From Advenella sp. S44 (GTDB lineage Bacteria; Pseudomonadota; Gammaproteobacteria; Burkholderiales; Burkholderiaceae_B), in assembly GCF_002810445.1 (NCBI RefSeq), contig NZ_NEXS01000001.1:731836-795835 (forward strand): a stretch of 64,000 bases of DNA. Direction: 5' to 3'. A program made the position numbers and the translations under genes. Below are positions 18,779 through 27,514 of this stretch, one piece after another; within the stretch, counting starts at the first letter, position 1; the number at the start of each line of letters is the position of its first letter. Under the pieces are notes generated by a model. That model ran no database searches, had not been told where the DNA came from, and saw only the letters and a program-made list of their open reading frames with translations.

Positions 18779-19915
18779 ATGCTTCACAATGACGATGATT
18801 TTCTGCTGGACCCGATCCGTCGGTTTCTTGCTGAACAAGCCTCGGTGGCGACATTACGTGGCGCCCTGCGCAACAACAAGCCGTGCGCACGAGGCGCTTC
18901 AAAGGCGGCGCAGGAGCAGGTAATGCTGCCTCACGCGCCTGTCCCGGATGATGGCAGCTGTGATAGCCGCATCCATGCCACGTTATGGTCGCAAATATGC
19001 GAACTGGGTTGGCCGACGCTGCTGGTGTCCGAAGCGCACGGCGGCATCGGATTGGGCATGGCACAGGCCGCCAGGGTGATGGAACTGGCCGGGCGTGCGC
19101 TGCTGCCCCTGCCCTTGGATCAATGGATGACGACCGCGGCTTTCCTGTCCGAGCTGGATACGCAATCGTGCACATATCAATGGCTTGAGCGCGCCATGCG
19201 TGACGGGCGCCTGGTCGCATTTGCCATGCGCGCCCCAGGCGACAGATTGTTTGTGCCGTACTGTTTTGATGACAACGAAATACTCATGCTGCAATACGCC
19301 GACGACACACTGCTGGCCCGGGTGGCCGACGGCATACCCGGTGCGCCGGGGATTGATCCACTAATACCTGGCGGCTGGCTGCAGGCGCCTGCGTGGAAAA
19401 CGCAGGACAATCTTGCCTGTGACGGCATGGCGTGGACACGCTTTGAGCTGCGCTCACGTGTTCTGCTGGCGGCGCAACTACTGGGCGTGGCTGCGCGCGC
19501 ACTGGAGCTGGCAAGCGCTTACGCACAGGAGCGACAGCAATTTGGCCGTCCTATCGGCAGTTTCCAGGCCATCAAGCACCGGCTCGCCCAGGATTGGATG
19601 AGCCTGGATAACGCCCGTTTGGTGGTGTTGGAGGTGGCGTCTGATATGGACATGGTCGACCCCTCGAAAACGGATGCGAGAGACATATCACTGATGGTGG
19701 CGCTTGCGGAGTACACGGTACAGCAGGCTGCCAACGTTGTTGTGAGAAACGCCCTGCAGGTGCACGGTGCAATGGGGATGACTTGGGAATGTGATGTGCA
19801 TTTTTACCTGAAACGGGTGCACTTTCTGTGCGCGATTATGAATCGATCGCGCACAGCGGCTGATCGATTACAAACAATATGGAAGCTGTCAGAAGACAGG
19901 ATGGCCGTATATTGA
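18779..19915 (+). CDS. Acyl-CoA dehydrogenase family protein (small-type partner)
   Basis: A 378-residue acyl-CoA dehydrogenase homologue. The N-terminal half is poorly conserved and lacks the EPGAGSD-type flavin motif of its neighbour. The C-terminal half keeps YAQERQQFGRPIGSFQAIKH and VHGAMGMTWECDVHFYLKR. This fits the non-catalytic or FAD-sharing subunit of heteromeric dehydrogenases (PimD, ChsE5 type). It starts two bases after the large partner and ends the operon. Heteromer formation is inferred from order and asymmetry of motifs. Confidence 0.88.
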   Translation: MLHNDDDFLLDPIRRFLAEQASVATLRGALRNNKPCARGASKAAQEQVMLPHAPVPDDGSCDSRIHATLWSQICELGWPTLLVSEAHGGIGLGMAQAARVMELAGRALLPLPLDQWMTTAAFLSELDTQSCTYQWLERAMRDGRLVAFAMRAPGDRLFVPYCFDDNEILMLQYADDTLLARVADGIPGAPGIDPLIPGGWLQAPAWKTQDNLACDGMAWTRFELRSRVLLAAQLLGVAARALELASAYAQERQQFGRPIGSFQAIKHRLAQDWMSLDNARLVVLEVASDMDMVDPSKTDARDISLMVALAEYTVQQAANVVVRNALQVHGAMGMTWECDVHFYLKRVHFLCAIMNRSRTAADRLQTIWKLSEDRMAVY

Positions 19916-19965
19916 ACGATATTGCTTGACGGCTGCAGGGGCACTGGCTATCGTTATGATCCCGC

Positions 19966-20775
19966 TTGCCAGTGCAGATAAATATTACTGTGATTACATG
20001 GTTTCGCCGCCATACGCCGGCTGTTCATTTTCTTGTCATCGCGCTTGCCGTGCTGCTGTATTTGCTGTGGCCGCCTGGAGCGATCCTGTTGATCGTTCTG
20101 TACGTGGTGGCCCTTGGTGTGGCCAGTATGAACATGGCTACCAACCTGTATGTGGATACTTTCAGGCATGTTCGTGCGAATGGTGATGCGGGCGGCGTCC
20201 AGGGGCGGGTCGCAGATATCGCGCTAACCTTCGATGACAGTCCGACCGAAGGGACCGCGCAAGTCCTGGCCATACTCAAAGCGCACGATGTGAAGGCCAC
20301 TTTTTTCATTGTGGGGGCCCATGCCGCGGCGCGTCCCGCCCTGTTGCGGCAAATTGTGCAGGAGGGGCACGCCATCGGTAACCACAGCTACAGTCATAAG
20401 AGCACACTGCCTTTCCGGCGGCCAGCTGCAATTCTTGCCGATATACAGCGCTGCACTGAAACGATTACCGATATTACTGGTGTGGTACCGCAGATGTATC
20501 GTCCACCATTTGGCGTGGTCAATCCCGGGATAGGCCAGGCGGTCCGGACCAGCCGTCTTCCCTGCGTGGGCTGGTCGCTGCGCTCTTTCGATACCGTGAC
20601 GCCTCAGCCGGCGCGCTTGTTGTCGCGAATTACAAGACAACTGGCACCGGGCGCGATTGTGCTTTTACATGACTATCCGGCGGTAACGCCGCAAATCCTG
20701 CCTGAGCTGTTGCAGGAAATAAAGCGAAAAAATTTCAATTGTGTACTGCTGTCGCCCGAGACCCTGCTGCCCTGA
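19966..20775 (+). CDS. Polysaccharide deacetylase family protein (NodB domain)
   Basis: About 269 residues with one or two N-terminal membrane segments (FLVIALAVLLYLLWP, ILLIVLYVVALGVAS), then a NodB deacetylase domain. Motifs seen are LTFDDSPTEGT (metal and catalytic Asp), HSYSHK, RPPFGV, GWSLRSFDT and IVLLHDY. It should remove acetyl groups from an N-acetylated glycan at the cell envelope. The start is uncertain: the frame opens at a TTG (19966) and offers GTG codons at 19972 and 19990, with no clear ribosome binding site. Confidence 0.85.
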   Translation: MPVQINITVITWFRRHTPAVHFLVIALAVLLYLLWPPGAILLIVLYVVALGVASMNMATNLYVDTFRHVRANGDAGGVQGRVADIALTFDDSPTEGTAQVLAILKAHDVKATFFIVGAHAAARPALLRQIVQEGHAIGNHSYSHKSTLPFRRPAAILADIQRCTETITDITGVVPQMYRPPFGVVNPGIGQAVRTSRLPCVGWSLRSFDTVTPQPARLLSRITRQLAPGAIVLLHDYPAVTPQILPELLQEIKRKNFNCVLLSPETLLP

Positions 20776-20891
20776 CTTCGCTGTGATTGCCGTTGCGCTG
20801 GCATTGCTCGAGCTTCGCGCGGCAACCACATCGCGGTACGAAGACAATCGTCGTGCTATTGCATAAAAACAATATCGGCGATATCGCTGGT

Positions 20892-21530
20892 TTACATCCT
20901 CAGATCTGCCATTACCATGGGTATGACAGATGCGATCAATAGCAGCGCCATGACAATGTTAAAGCCGCGTTGGGCCACCGGTGTGGTAACCAGTTTTCGC
21001 ATGAGCGTTCCACCAAACATCCATACACTGATGCAAAGCAGGTTGATGATGATTGCCAACACGGAAATCTGCAACAGGGTCAGCTGCCCGATATTGTCCG
21101 GTACATAAATGCTGAACATGCTGATCACCATGATCAGCGCCTTTGGATTGATCCACTGGAAAAGCACGGCGTTCCAGAATCCAAAGGGTGACGCTTCGTT
21201 CGAGACGGCAAGCGGGGTCGGCGGGATCGAGGCGATTTTCCAGGCCAGCCACAACAAATAAGCCAGTGATGCGATTTTGAGAAAATCAATCAGCCAGCCA
21301 GCGTACAGCGTCACCCAGTGCAAGCCAAAAGACATCAGCACGATCATCACACCCATGCCCGCACTGATACCCAGGCAATGAGGGATCGTGCGTCGTACGC
21401 CGAAATTGACCGACGAAGACAGCAACATGAGGTTGTTGGGCCCCGGGGTTACCGAAGAGACAGCGATAAAAATGGCCAGTGCCACAAGCATGGTGTATGT
21501 CATAAGTGTTTCGATAGCGTGGTCTTGCAT
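20892..21530 (-). CDS. LysE family translocator
   Basis: A 212-residue inner-membrane exporter of the LysE/RhtB family with about six membrane segments. The conserved N-terminal block SSVTPGPNNLMLLSSSVNFG is clear, as is FQWINPKALIMVISMFSIY. Such proteins pump amino acids or related compounds out of the cell. An inner ATG (codon 10) is an alternative start; neither has a strong binding site. It is divergent from a MocR-type regulator across a 95-base gap with an inverted-repeat operator, so the regulator probably controls it. Confidence 0.92.
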   Translation of the reverse strand: MQDHAIETLMTYTMLVALAIFIAVSSVTPGPNNLMLLSSSVNFGVRRTIPHCLGISAGMGVMIVLMSFGLHWVTLYAGWLIDFLKIASLAYLLWLAWKIASIPPTPLAVSNEASPFGFWNAVLFQWINPKALIMVISMFSIYVPDNIGQLTLLQISVLAIIINLLCISVWMFGGTLMRKLVTTPVAQRGFNIVMALLLIASVIPMVMADLRM

Positions 21531-21559
21531 GAAATGACACTATATGACAAGATACCAGT

Positions 21560-21602
21560 ACAGTACCGATACAGTCAGGTACTGTTTTTTCCGTCCTGTA
21601 CC
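21560..21602. promoter_or_regulatory. MocR-type operator between exporter and regulator genes
   Basis: ACAGTACC (21560-21567) and GGTACTGT (21578-21585) form a perfect 8-base inverted repeat with a 10-base spacer. A third related copy, CCTGTACC, lies at 21595-21602. The array fills the gap between the LysE-type exporter and the MocR gene. MocR proteins such as GabR and PdxR bind paired direct or inverted sites in such gaps. Confidence 0.6.
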
Positions 21603-21625
21603 GTTTCTTTTACCAGAACAGATTA

Positions 21626-23125
21626 ATGACAAGCCAGCCCATTTCCCCCGTCTGCTCTCCGCTGGACAATGACCCATTGCTGTCGGCACAGCAGACGTCG
21701 GGCGACCCGGCTGCCCAGAAAACGCCGCTGCTGGCTCACTGGCAGCCGGTCAGATCCGGTTCGCAGACGCTGGTGGATCAGATCGTGGATCGCTTTATCG
21801 TTTGCATTGAACAGAATGTATTCAGGCAGGGCAGTCGCCTGCCCTCTGTCAGATTACTCGCGCAGGAACTCAATGTCAGTCGCTATACGATTGTTGAGGC
21901 GTATGACCGCCTGGTTGCCACCAATCATGTGACTGCCAACGCCCGTTCGGGCTATTTCGTTCAGCATAAAAAAGAGCCTGCACGCGGCATCAAAAGTGGA
22001 CAGATCGTACCGCCATTGCCCGAGGACAGGATTGATGTGCCCTGGATACTGAATCGCCTGTTTTCCCAGCAGAACAACCTTGGCCTCAAGCCAGAGTGGA
22101 TCGACAGTGAGATCGTGGCCCGGTCCATTCGAAAGGTGGCCCGCAAGATGCAGCCGTCGGCGCTTATGTACGGCGAACCCTTTGGCTTTGCGCCTTTGCG
22201 CCAGACTATCGTGGCTCAGCTGGCGGCGCAGGATTTGCATGTGCAGCCGGCTGGCGAGGTATTGCTGACCACGGGCGTGACGCACTCGGTGGACCTGCTG
22301 ATTCGCCAACTGGTGCGACCCGGCGATTATGTCGTGGTCGAAGAGCCATGCTGGTTTGTCGCTTTTGCCTATTTGCGCATGGTGGGCGTCAATATTCTGA
22401 CTGTCGCGCGCACCCCTCAGGGCCCCGATATGGCGCAACTGGAGACGCACTGCCGCAAGCATAAGCCGGTTCTCTTCATTTGCAATAGCACGGTGCATAA
22501 TCCTACCGGCTTTACCCTGAGCGCAAGCGCGGCGCACGACGTACTGCGACTGGCCCAGCAATATGACATGTGGATTGTCGAAGACGACACCTACAGCGAG
22601 CTTGGCGCCGGTCCACCACTGCGCATCAGTACGCTGGGTCAATGCGAGCGTACGTTCCTGCTGGGCAATTACTCCAAGACGTTGGGCGCCGCGATGCGGG
22701 TAGGCTATATTGCCGGGCCGGCGAATATTCTGAGTGAAATAGCCATGCTCAAGCTGCTTTCTGGCCTGTCTACTTCCAGCCTGAACGAGCGCGTTATTTA
22801 CGAGATCATCAATGGCGGACATTACCGCTCACATATAGAACGGCTGCGGCAACGCATCAATTCGGCACGCACCCATATGCTGGCGCGCCTGAGTGCGATG
22901 GACTACGCGCTGGCCCAGCCGCCTGCGGCAGGCTTATTCCTCTGGCTTGACATGACTCGTGATGCAGAGCCGCTGGCTCGTCAATTGAATCAACGCAATA
23001 TTCCTGCAACGCCCGGCTCGCTGTTTTATCCCGATCAACGAGTCAGTACGTATCTGCGCCTGTCGGTCAGCAGCTGGGATAATCCGCAATTATGGGAAGA
23101 TCTGGCCGCCTGGAGGCAAGCTTAA
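21626..23125 (+). CDS. MocR-type PLP-dependent transcriptional regulator
   Basis: A 499-residue fusion of a GntR winged helix-turn-helix (about residues 45-110: GSRLPSVRLLAQELNVSRYT) with a fold-type I aminotransferase domain (about 150-495). The PLP-binding lysine lies in NYSKTLGAAMRVGYI and the NPTGF motif precedes it. MocR proteins sense PLP or an amino-acid adduct of PLP and usually regulate the divergent gene, here a LysE exporter. Enzyme activity is not expected. Confidence 0.93.
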   Translation: MTSQPISPVCSPLDNDPLLSAQQTSGDPAAQKTPLLAHWQPVRSGSQTLVDQIVDRFIVCIEQNVFRQGSRLPSVRLLAQELNVSRYTIVEAYDRLVATNHVTANARSGYFVQHKKEPARGIKSGQIVPPLPEDRIDVPWILNRLFSQQNNLGLKPEWIDSEIVARSIRKVARKMQPSALMYGEPFGFAPLRQTIVAQLAAQDLHVQPAGEVLLTTGVTHSVDLLIRQLVRPGDYVVVEEPCWFVAFAYLRMVGVNILTVARTPQGPDMAQLETHCRKHKPVLFICNSTVHNPTGFTLSASAAHDVLRLAQQYDMWIVEDDTYSELGAGPPLRISTLGQCERTFLLGNYSKTLGAAMRVGYIAGPANILSEIAMLKLLSGLSTSSLNERVIYEIINGGHYRSHIERLRQRINSARTHMLARLSAMDYALAQPPAAGLFLWLDMTRDAEPLARQLNQRNIPATPGSLFYPDQRVSTYLRLSVSSWDNPQLWEDLAAWRQA

Positions 23126-23182
23126 GTCTTGCAGGCAATGCGAGCCAGCCAGGCAGCCAAGCGCAATCAGCGTTACGGTGGG

Positions 23183-23518
23183 TCAGGGGGCAGGTTCGCG
23201 CAACGTGGCCGTTGCAGCGTGGTGCCTGACAGTGCGTGCGGCCTGCTTGGCGGCGTTTGGGTCTGCAAATAACGGGCTGCTACCAATGATCTGACCGTTG
23301 CCCGCTTTCAGGTTGAAATAGATTTTGCCGCTCGCGGATTTTTCGAAAACGTAACGGCTGTCCATACCTGCATTCTTTCGGACCGATTCAACTCCATTTC
23401 TGGCTGAAGCCAGGGTCGTGTAGGTTTCGCTTTTCAGGACGGACGAGCCATCTGCGGCATGCAGGGAAAAATGAAATTGGCCATCCACGGATTTTTTGAG
23501 TTCGAACGAAGCAGACAT
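23183..23518 (-). CDS. YegP family protein (DUF1508)
   Basis: A 111-residue protein built of two DUF1508 repeats: FELKKSVDGQFHFSLHAADG with SVLKSETYTT, and YVFEKSASGKIYFNLKAGNG with IIGSSPLF. Each repeat folds as a small beta-beta-alpha unit in known structures. No enzymatic residues are evident; the function of the family is not established. It stands alone, with its promoter in the 259-base gap to its right. Confidence 0.9.
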   Translation of the reverse strand: MSASFELKKSVDGQFHFSLHAADGSSVLKSETYTTLASARNGVESVRKNAGMDSRYVFEKSASGKIYFNLKAGNGQIIGSSPLFADPNAAKQAARTVRHHAATATLREPAP

Positions 23519-23703
23519 AGCAATGAATTTCCTAGCAAGTGTAATTGAACAAACACCTCATGAAAGAAACCGCCTGGCAAAGCATACTGCAAATTCGGAT
23601 AATTCAAAATGAAATAATTCAACTGCAATTTTTGCGAGCAACGCGCCAAGGCTCAGGCAGGTGCGATTGTGATTGATTTTCTCGCATTCCCGCCAGACTG
23701 CGA
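23519..23703. other. Intergenic region before yegP-like gene
   Basis: This AT-richer stretch should carry the promoter of the YegP gene, read leftwards. Short near-repeats around AATTCAAAATGAAATAATTCAA are visible. No coding or RNA gene can be supported. Confidence 0.3.
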
Positions 23704-23736
23704 TCCTGCTGCGCATCCTGAAGATGCGTCGCAGGA
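23704..23736 (-). terminator. Possible terminator hairpin downstream of the YdgA-like gene
   Basis: TCCTGC...CGCATC pairs with GATGCG...GCAGGA around a CTGAA loop with a two-base internal mismatch. It begins 41 bases past the stop of the YdgA-like gene. No U-tract follows, so it may only protect the 3' end. Confidence 0.35.
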
Positions 23737-23777
23737 CGGCATATGCCGCTCATTAGTATTGTTGCGGAAGCGGTCGG

Positions 23778-25346
23778 CTATTGGCTGTCGCTGTCCGGGC
23801 CTTTATCGTCCTGGCTAGGGTCTTCGGGCGATACCGGCTGCTGCGGCGTCAATTGCCGGATTTGTTGTTCGGCGGCGGCCGCGCGTGTCTGTATGGCGCT
23901 GACAAATTCCACCGGATCAAACTGTTCGCCATTCATATTGATATCGCCGGCCGAGACAAGTGAGGGATCGCCATCCAGGCTGACCGACAGGCCAATGTGT
24001 TCCTGCTTGCTGAACAGTAATTGGTTGCTGACCAGAACGTCAATGATCGCATCCAGGTTTTCTGCCGACGTGCTCCGGGCAGCTGTCTCTGGTGCTGCTG
24101 CAGGCGGAGATCTGAGCTGCGCTAACCTGTCGGCTACGCCTTGTGGCATGGCCTTGTCCGCATCCACTTCGATCCTGACGGAACGCAAGGTATTGAGCAG
24201 CAAGGCATATGGATCATTGCCAAATTGCGAAAGTAGCGGAACCGGATTATTGATTGACAGGTTGACGCTGGCCTTGGCAGCGCCTTCAGGTAGCGTCCAT
24301 ATGATCGGTCCTAGCGCCAGCTCGGGTTGATTCGATAGCATCAAATCCAGGCTGGCCAGCAAAGGCATCCACTGCTGTTGCGGTGCGCCCGATTCGCCTG
24401 ACCCAGGGGTGTGCGCAAGCTGCTGCCAGATTTGCGCCATGAACTGCATTGCACCGGCCCGGTCCAGTCGGGTGGCCGCCACTGCATATTGCAGCTTGCC
24501 TAGATCGACCCCATTGATGCGAACTCGATTCATAACGGTATTTTGTTGCAGCGCCAGCAAATTGTCGCTGGGTTGTGCTTTTGCGTCGGTCTGGAATTGC
24601 TCAATTTCCAGCTGGGCATTTTCGCCGGCAAGTGAAAACGCCGCCAAGGTTGATTGCTGCTGCCATAACGGTGTCTCAGTATTGCGACCGTCATATTGAG
24701 AAGATAAGGCAAGATCCCGCAAGATCAGGGTGCTGGTGCCGTTGTCGTTTTGTGGCGGGGTGACCTGCATCAATGGCATGGAACCGGCAAATTCGGCCTG
24801 CCGGTTTGCCGCATCGATCTTGCCTTCAAAGGTCATGCCGTCAAAGTGCAACTGGCCGTCCCGCTGGTTGTTGAACGACAGCGAAGCCAGGTGTCCTTGA
24901 TATTGCGTGTGCCCGTCAAAATGCGTCGTCAATTGCAATTGAAGAGGCGGCCGCCCCTGGCTCAGCTCGAACAGGCGTGCGGTTTTTTCGTTGTTGACCA
25001 ATGCGACATGACTGTATGCCTGCACGGGCTCAAGAAGCCCTTGCTGCAATCGTGACAGCGGCAGCGGGCCGTGCTCGATATGCACATTGAAGTCCAGCGA
25101 ATACGACTGTCCCGCGTTGTCAATTCGCAGCGTCAGCATGTAATTTGAAGAAAACAATCCGGAATCGGTTTTCTCCGATGAGACTTGCACGGGAAGCCCG
25201 TTGCTGCGCAGCTGTGCATTGATGTTCTGTGTGCGAAGGTTGACCTGTTCGTCCGCTTGTGTGCCGCTATACCATGCGCCACCGAAGTAGCCCAGGATAA
25301 CCAGCAGTACAACAGCAGCCAGCGCTTTGGAGATTTTTTTGCCCAT
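23778..25346 (-). CDS. YdgA family protein (DUF945)
   Basis: A 522-residue protein anchored by an N-terminal membrane segment (ISKALAAVVLLVILGYFGGA), with a long periplasmic domain of repeated beta strands (LDFNVHIEHGPLPLSRL, RVRINGVDLGKLQYAV) typical of YdgA/DUF945. The ATG at 25346 is chosen because it places the membrane anchor at the start; in-frame starts further upstream would add an 80-residue unrelated leader. The Gln/Ala-rich C-terminus ends in PEDPSQDDKGPDSDSQ. The family function is unknown; an envelope role is likely. Confidence 0.85.
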   Translation of the reverse strand: MGKKISKALAAVVLLVILGYFGGAWYSGTQADEQVNLRTQNINAQLRSNGLPVQVSSEKTDSGLFSSNYMLTLRIDNAGQSYSLDFNVHIEHGPLPLSRLQQGLLEPVQAYSHVALVNNEKTARLFELSQGRPPLQLQLTTHFDGHTQYQGHLASLSFNNQRDGQLHFDGMTFEGKIDAANRQAEFAGSMPLMQVTPPQNDNGTSTLILRDLALSSQYDGRNTETPLWQQQSTLAAFSLAGENAQLEIEQFQTDAKAQPSDNLLALQQNTVMNRVRINGVDLGKLQYAVAATRLDRAGAMQFMAQIWQQLAHTPGSGESGAPQQQWMPLLASLDLMLSNQPELALGPIIWTLPEGAAKASVNLSINNPVPLLSQFGNDPYALLLNTLRSVRIEVDADKAMPQGVADRLAQLRSPPAAAPETAARSTSAENLDAIIDVLVSNQLLFSKQEHIGLSVSLDGDPSLVSAGDINMNGEQFDPVEFVSAIQTRAAAAEQQIRQLTPQQPVSPEDPSQDDKGPDSDSQ

Positions 25347-25496
25347 GATGTCCGTGATGTGCAACATACCGATAATGTTGCTGCATGCCCCAGCGAATGT
25401 ACTATTCCGATAACCCGATTGCAGGCGCAATGTTGCGGAATGTAAGATGTGGCTTGCGGGAAAAATTGCCCGAATGAATCTGTGGATGGATTGTAA

Positions 25497-25988
25497 ATGA
25501 AAAAAGTTTACCTTGCCGGCTTTGACGTCTTTCGGCCGGATGCAGTCAGTTATGGTGAGCAGCTCAAGGCCCTCTGCGCCAGTCATGGGTTTGAAGGGCT
25601 GTATCCGCTGGATAACGCCGCGCCGCAGCAGCTACGCGGGGCGGCGCTGGCAGACTGGATTTGTCAGGCCAATATCGCGCTGATCGAACAGGCCGATTGG
25701 GTCATGGCCAATCTGAATCCGTTTCGGGGGCTGGAGCCCGATTCCGGCACTGTCTTCGAGGTCGGTTATGCTGTCGCAAAGCACAAGCCGGTATGGGTTT
25801 ATACGGCCCAGACGCAGCCATTGACTGAGCAGGCCGGCGTACAGACACGGGAGGGGCGCATTGTGGATGCACAGGGCTACACGGTGGAAGATTTCGGAAT
25901 GAGTCTCAATTTGATGATTGCATGCAGCGCGAAAATTGTGCACGGCGATGTCCGGGCGTGCCTGAAGGCGATGCAGGCCCATCAATAA
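25497..25988 (+). CDS. Nucleoside 2-deoxyribosyltransferase
   Basis: A 163-residue enzyme of the NDT family, which moves deoxyribose between purine and pyrimidine bases through a glutamyl intermediate. Visible motifs are KVYLAGFDVFRPDA at the start, DWVMANLNPFRG, and GTVFEVGYAVAKHKPV, whose glutamate is the likely nucleophile. Length fits the family. It probably takes part in nucleoside salvage in the cytosol. It is divergent from the YdgA-like gene. Confidence 0.9.
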   Translation: MKKVYLAGFDVFRPDAVSYGEQLKALCASHGFEGLYPLDNAAPQQLRGAALADWICQANIALIEQADWVMANLNPFRGLEPDSGTVFEVGYAVAKHKPVWVYTAQTQPLTEQAGVQTREGRIVDAQGYTVEDFGMSLNLMIACSAKIVHGDVRACLKAMQAHQ

Positions 25989-25998
25989 GGGTGCGCAC

Positions 25999-26025
25999 GT
26001 GACGCCCCGGTTCTGCTGGCGTCAC
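25999..26025. terminator. Hairpin after the deoxyribosyltransferase gene
   Basis: GTGACGCC (25999-26006) and GGCGTCAC (26018-26025) form a perfect 8-base stem with an 11-base loop, 10 bases past the stop codon. There is no U-tract. It lies between convergent genes and may act in either direction. Confidence 0.45.
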
Positions 26026-26046
26026 GCCTATGGCTTGGATCAGGCC

Positions 26047-26076
26047 GGCATGCATACTGCTTTCGGAATGCATGCC
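26047..26076. terminator. Second hairpin in the convergent gap
   Basis: GGCATGCAT (26047-26055) and ATGCATGCC (26068-26076) form a perfect 9-base stem with a 12-base loop. It lies 26 bases past the 3' end of the SET-domain gene on the other strand, so it may terminate that operon. Confidence 0.45.
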
Positions 26077-26102
26077 GTGTGGGCCGTGACAACGGGCCTG
26101 AA

Positions 26103-26648
26103 TCAACCAACTGGTGAATGTGTGGCTTTACTGGCTGCTTTTCTGGCGGTTTTTTTCTTCGCTTTCTTTTTCTCGGGTAAAGCCAGCATGGTGCCGCGGC
26201 ATGTTTTCGCCCCACACAGGCATTTGTACTGTTCGCGCAGCGTTTTGGTGATTTTACCGTCCATGATCAGGCCATAATCATAAAACAGTTCTTCGCCTTT
26301 CCGGATATCGCGGATGGCATAAATGTAGACCCGCTTGCCGCCACGGCCTTCCTGTGTTTCGCAGTTGGGTTCACAACTGTGATTAACCCAGCGCGAATCA
26401 TTGCCACCGTCACCACCGTCAATAATTTTGCCGCTACTGGTAGAAAAAAAGAAGGTGTGAAACGGATCTTCAGGATTGACCGGATGCATTTCATCAGCCT
26501 GCCTGGGCGTGATGCGCTTGCCGGTGTATTCAATGATGCGCGTCTCCTTTGGGATATCGCGGGTGGCGAAAACACCGTTGCCGTGCAGTGTCGACTTGCG
26601 CACAATATGCCAGGCCGGATTGGCGATGTGTTTCTTTTTTTCGGTCAT
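26103..26648 (-). CDS. SET domain-containing protein-lysine N-methyltransferase
   Basis: A 181-residue SET protein. The domain runs from about residue 14 (VRKSTLHGNGVFATRDIPK) through WVNHSCEPNCETQ (SAM-binding pseudoknot) and GEELFYDYGL (catalytic tyrosine region). A cysteine post-SET element follows (YKCLCGAKTCRGTM). The C-terminus is lysine-rich. The ATG at 26648 overlaps the panB stop (ATGA), so it is translated with panB. The target protein is unknown; bacterial SET proteins may modify nucleoid or ribosomal proteins. Confidence 0.9.
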   Translation of the reverse strand: MTEKKKHIANPAWHIVRKSTLHGNGVFATRDIPKETRIIEYTGKRITPRQADEMHPVNPEDPFHTFFFSTSSGKIIDGGDGGNDSRWVNHSCEPNCETQEGRGGKRVYIYAIRDIRKGEELFYDYGLIMDGKITKTLREQYKCLCGAKTCRGTMLALPEKKKAKKKTARKAASKATHSPVG

Positions 26649-27469
26649 TTTTTCTTGACGCCAAAACAATGATCCAGGGTTGGAAACGTGCCTTCGCGTA
26701 CCTCATTGGCATAAGCCTGGACGCCCTCGCGGATGGCGGCTTGTACGTCGGAAAATTGCCTGGCGAATTTGGGAATGCGGTTGGGCGTCAGATTGAAAAT
26801 GTCTTCTGCCACCAGAATCTGACCATCGCATTCGGGCGAAGCACCTATGCCAATCGTGGGTATGCTTAGCGTTTGCGTTATGCGCCGCGCCAGGGGTTCT
26901 GCGGTGCCTTCAATCACAACTGCGAAGGCGCCGGCCTGTTCCTGCGCCAGTGCATCCTGATAGATCGCCTCGGCCGCTTCGTCTGACATGCCCTGGGCCT
27001 TGAAGCCACCCATGGTGTTCAAGTACTGCGGCATCAGTCCGATGTGGGCCAGCACCGGAATGCCGCGATCCACCAGAAAGCGCGTTGTTGCCGCTAGCGG
27101 CACGCCGCCTTCGTATTTGACGGCATCGGCGCCGGATTCCTTAAGCAGGAACGCGGCGTTGCGAAAGGCCTGCTCGGGCGATTCCTGGTAACTGCCGAAG
27201 GGCATATCGACCACCACGCAGACATTCTGTGTAGAGCGCACCACCGCCCGCGCGTGGGCAGCCATCTGTTCCAGCGTGATGGCCAGCGTATTCTCCATGT
27301 TGTAGCCGACCATGGCGGTCGAATCTCCAATCAGGATCATATCCAGAAACTCATCCAGTACACGGGCAAAGGGAGCGGTATAGGACGTGAGCGAGACGAT
27401 TTTTTTCTGGTTTTTGTAGGCCCGCAGTTGCGGGACTGTAATACGTTTTGCTGTGGTATGCACACTCAT
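26645..27469 (-). CDS. panB: 3-methyl-2-oxobutanoate hydroxymethyltransferase
   Basis: A 274-residue PanB, which transfers a hydroxymethyl group from 5,10-methylene-THF to 2-oxoisovalerate to make ketopantoate, the first step of pantothenate synthesis. Conserved blocks are SLTSYTAPFARVLDE, LIGDSTAMVGY (metal Asp), VVDMPFGSYQ, KYEGG and PVLAHIGLMPQ. The ATG at 27469 has AAGAAAGG upstream; a longer in-frame start would overlap the promoter region of the divergent acetolactate synthase gene. No panC is adjacent. The SET gene overlaps its end. Confidence 0.95.
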   Translation of the reverse strand: MSVHTTAKRITVPQLRAYKNQKKIVSLTSYTAPFARVLDEFLDMILIGDSTAMVGYNMENTLAITLEQMAAHARAVVRSTQNVCVVVDMPFGSYQESPEQAFRNAAFLLKESGADAVKYEGGVPLAATTRFLVDRGIPVLAHIGLMPQYLNTMGGFKAQGMSDEAAEAIYQDALAQEQAGAFAVVIEGTAEPLARRITQTLSIPTIGIGASPECDGQILVAEDIFNLTPNRIPKFARQFSDVQAAIREGVQAYANEVREGTFPTLDHCFGVKKK

Positions 27470-27514
27470 CAAAAGCACCTTTCTTGAAAGACAGCTGGCC
27501 GCCTGCGGCCACAT

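Noticed and set aside
21854..22822. 322-codon leftward frame
   Set aside because: Antisense to the MocR regulator and without recognisable domains.
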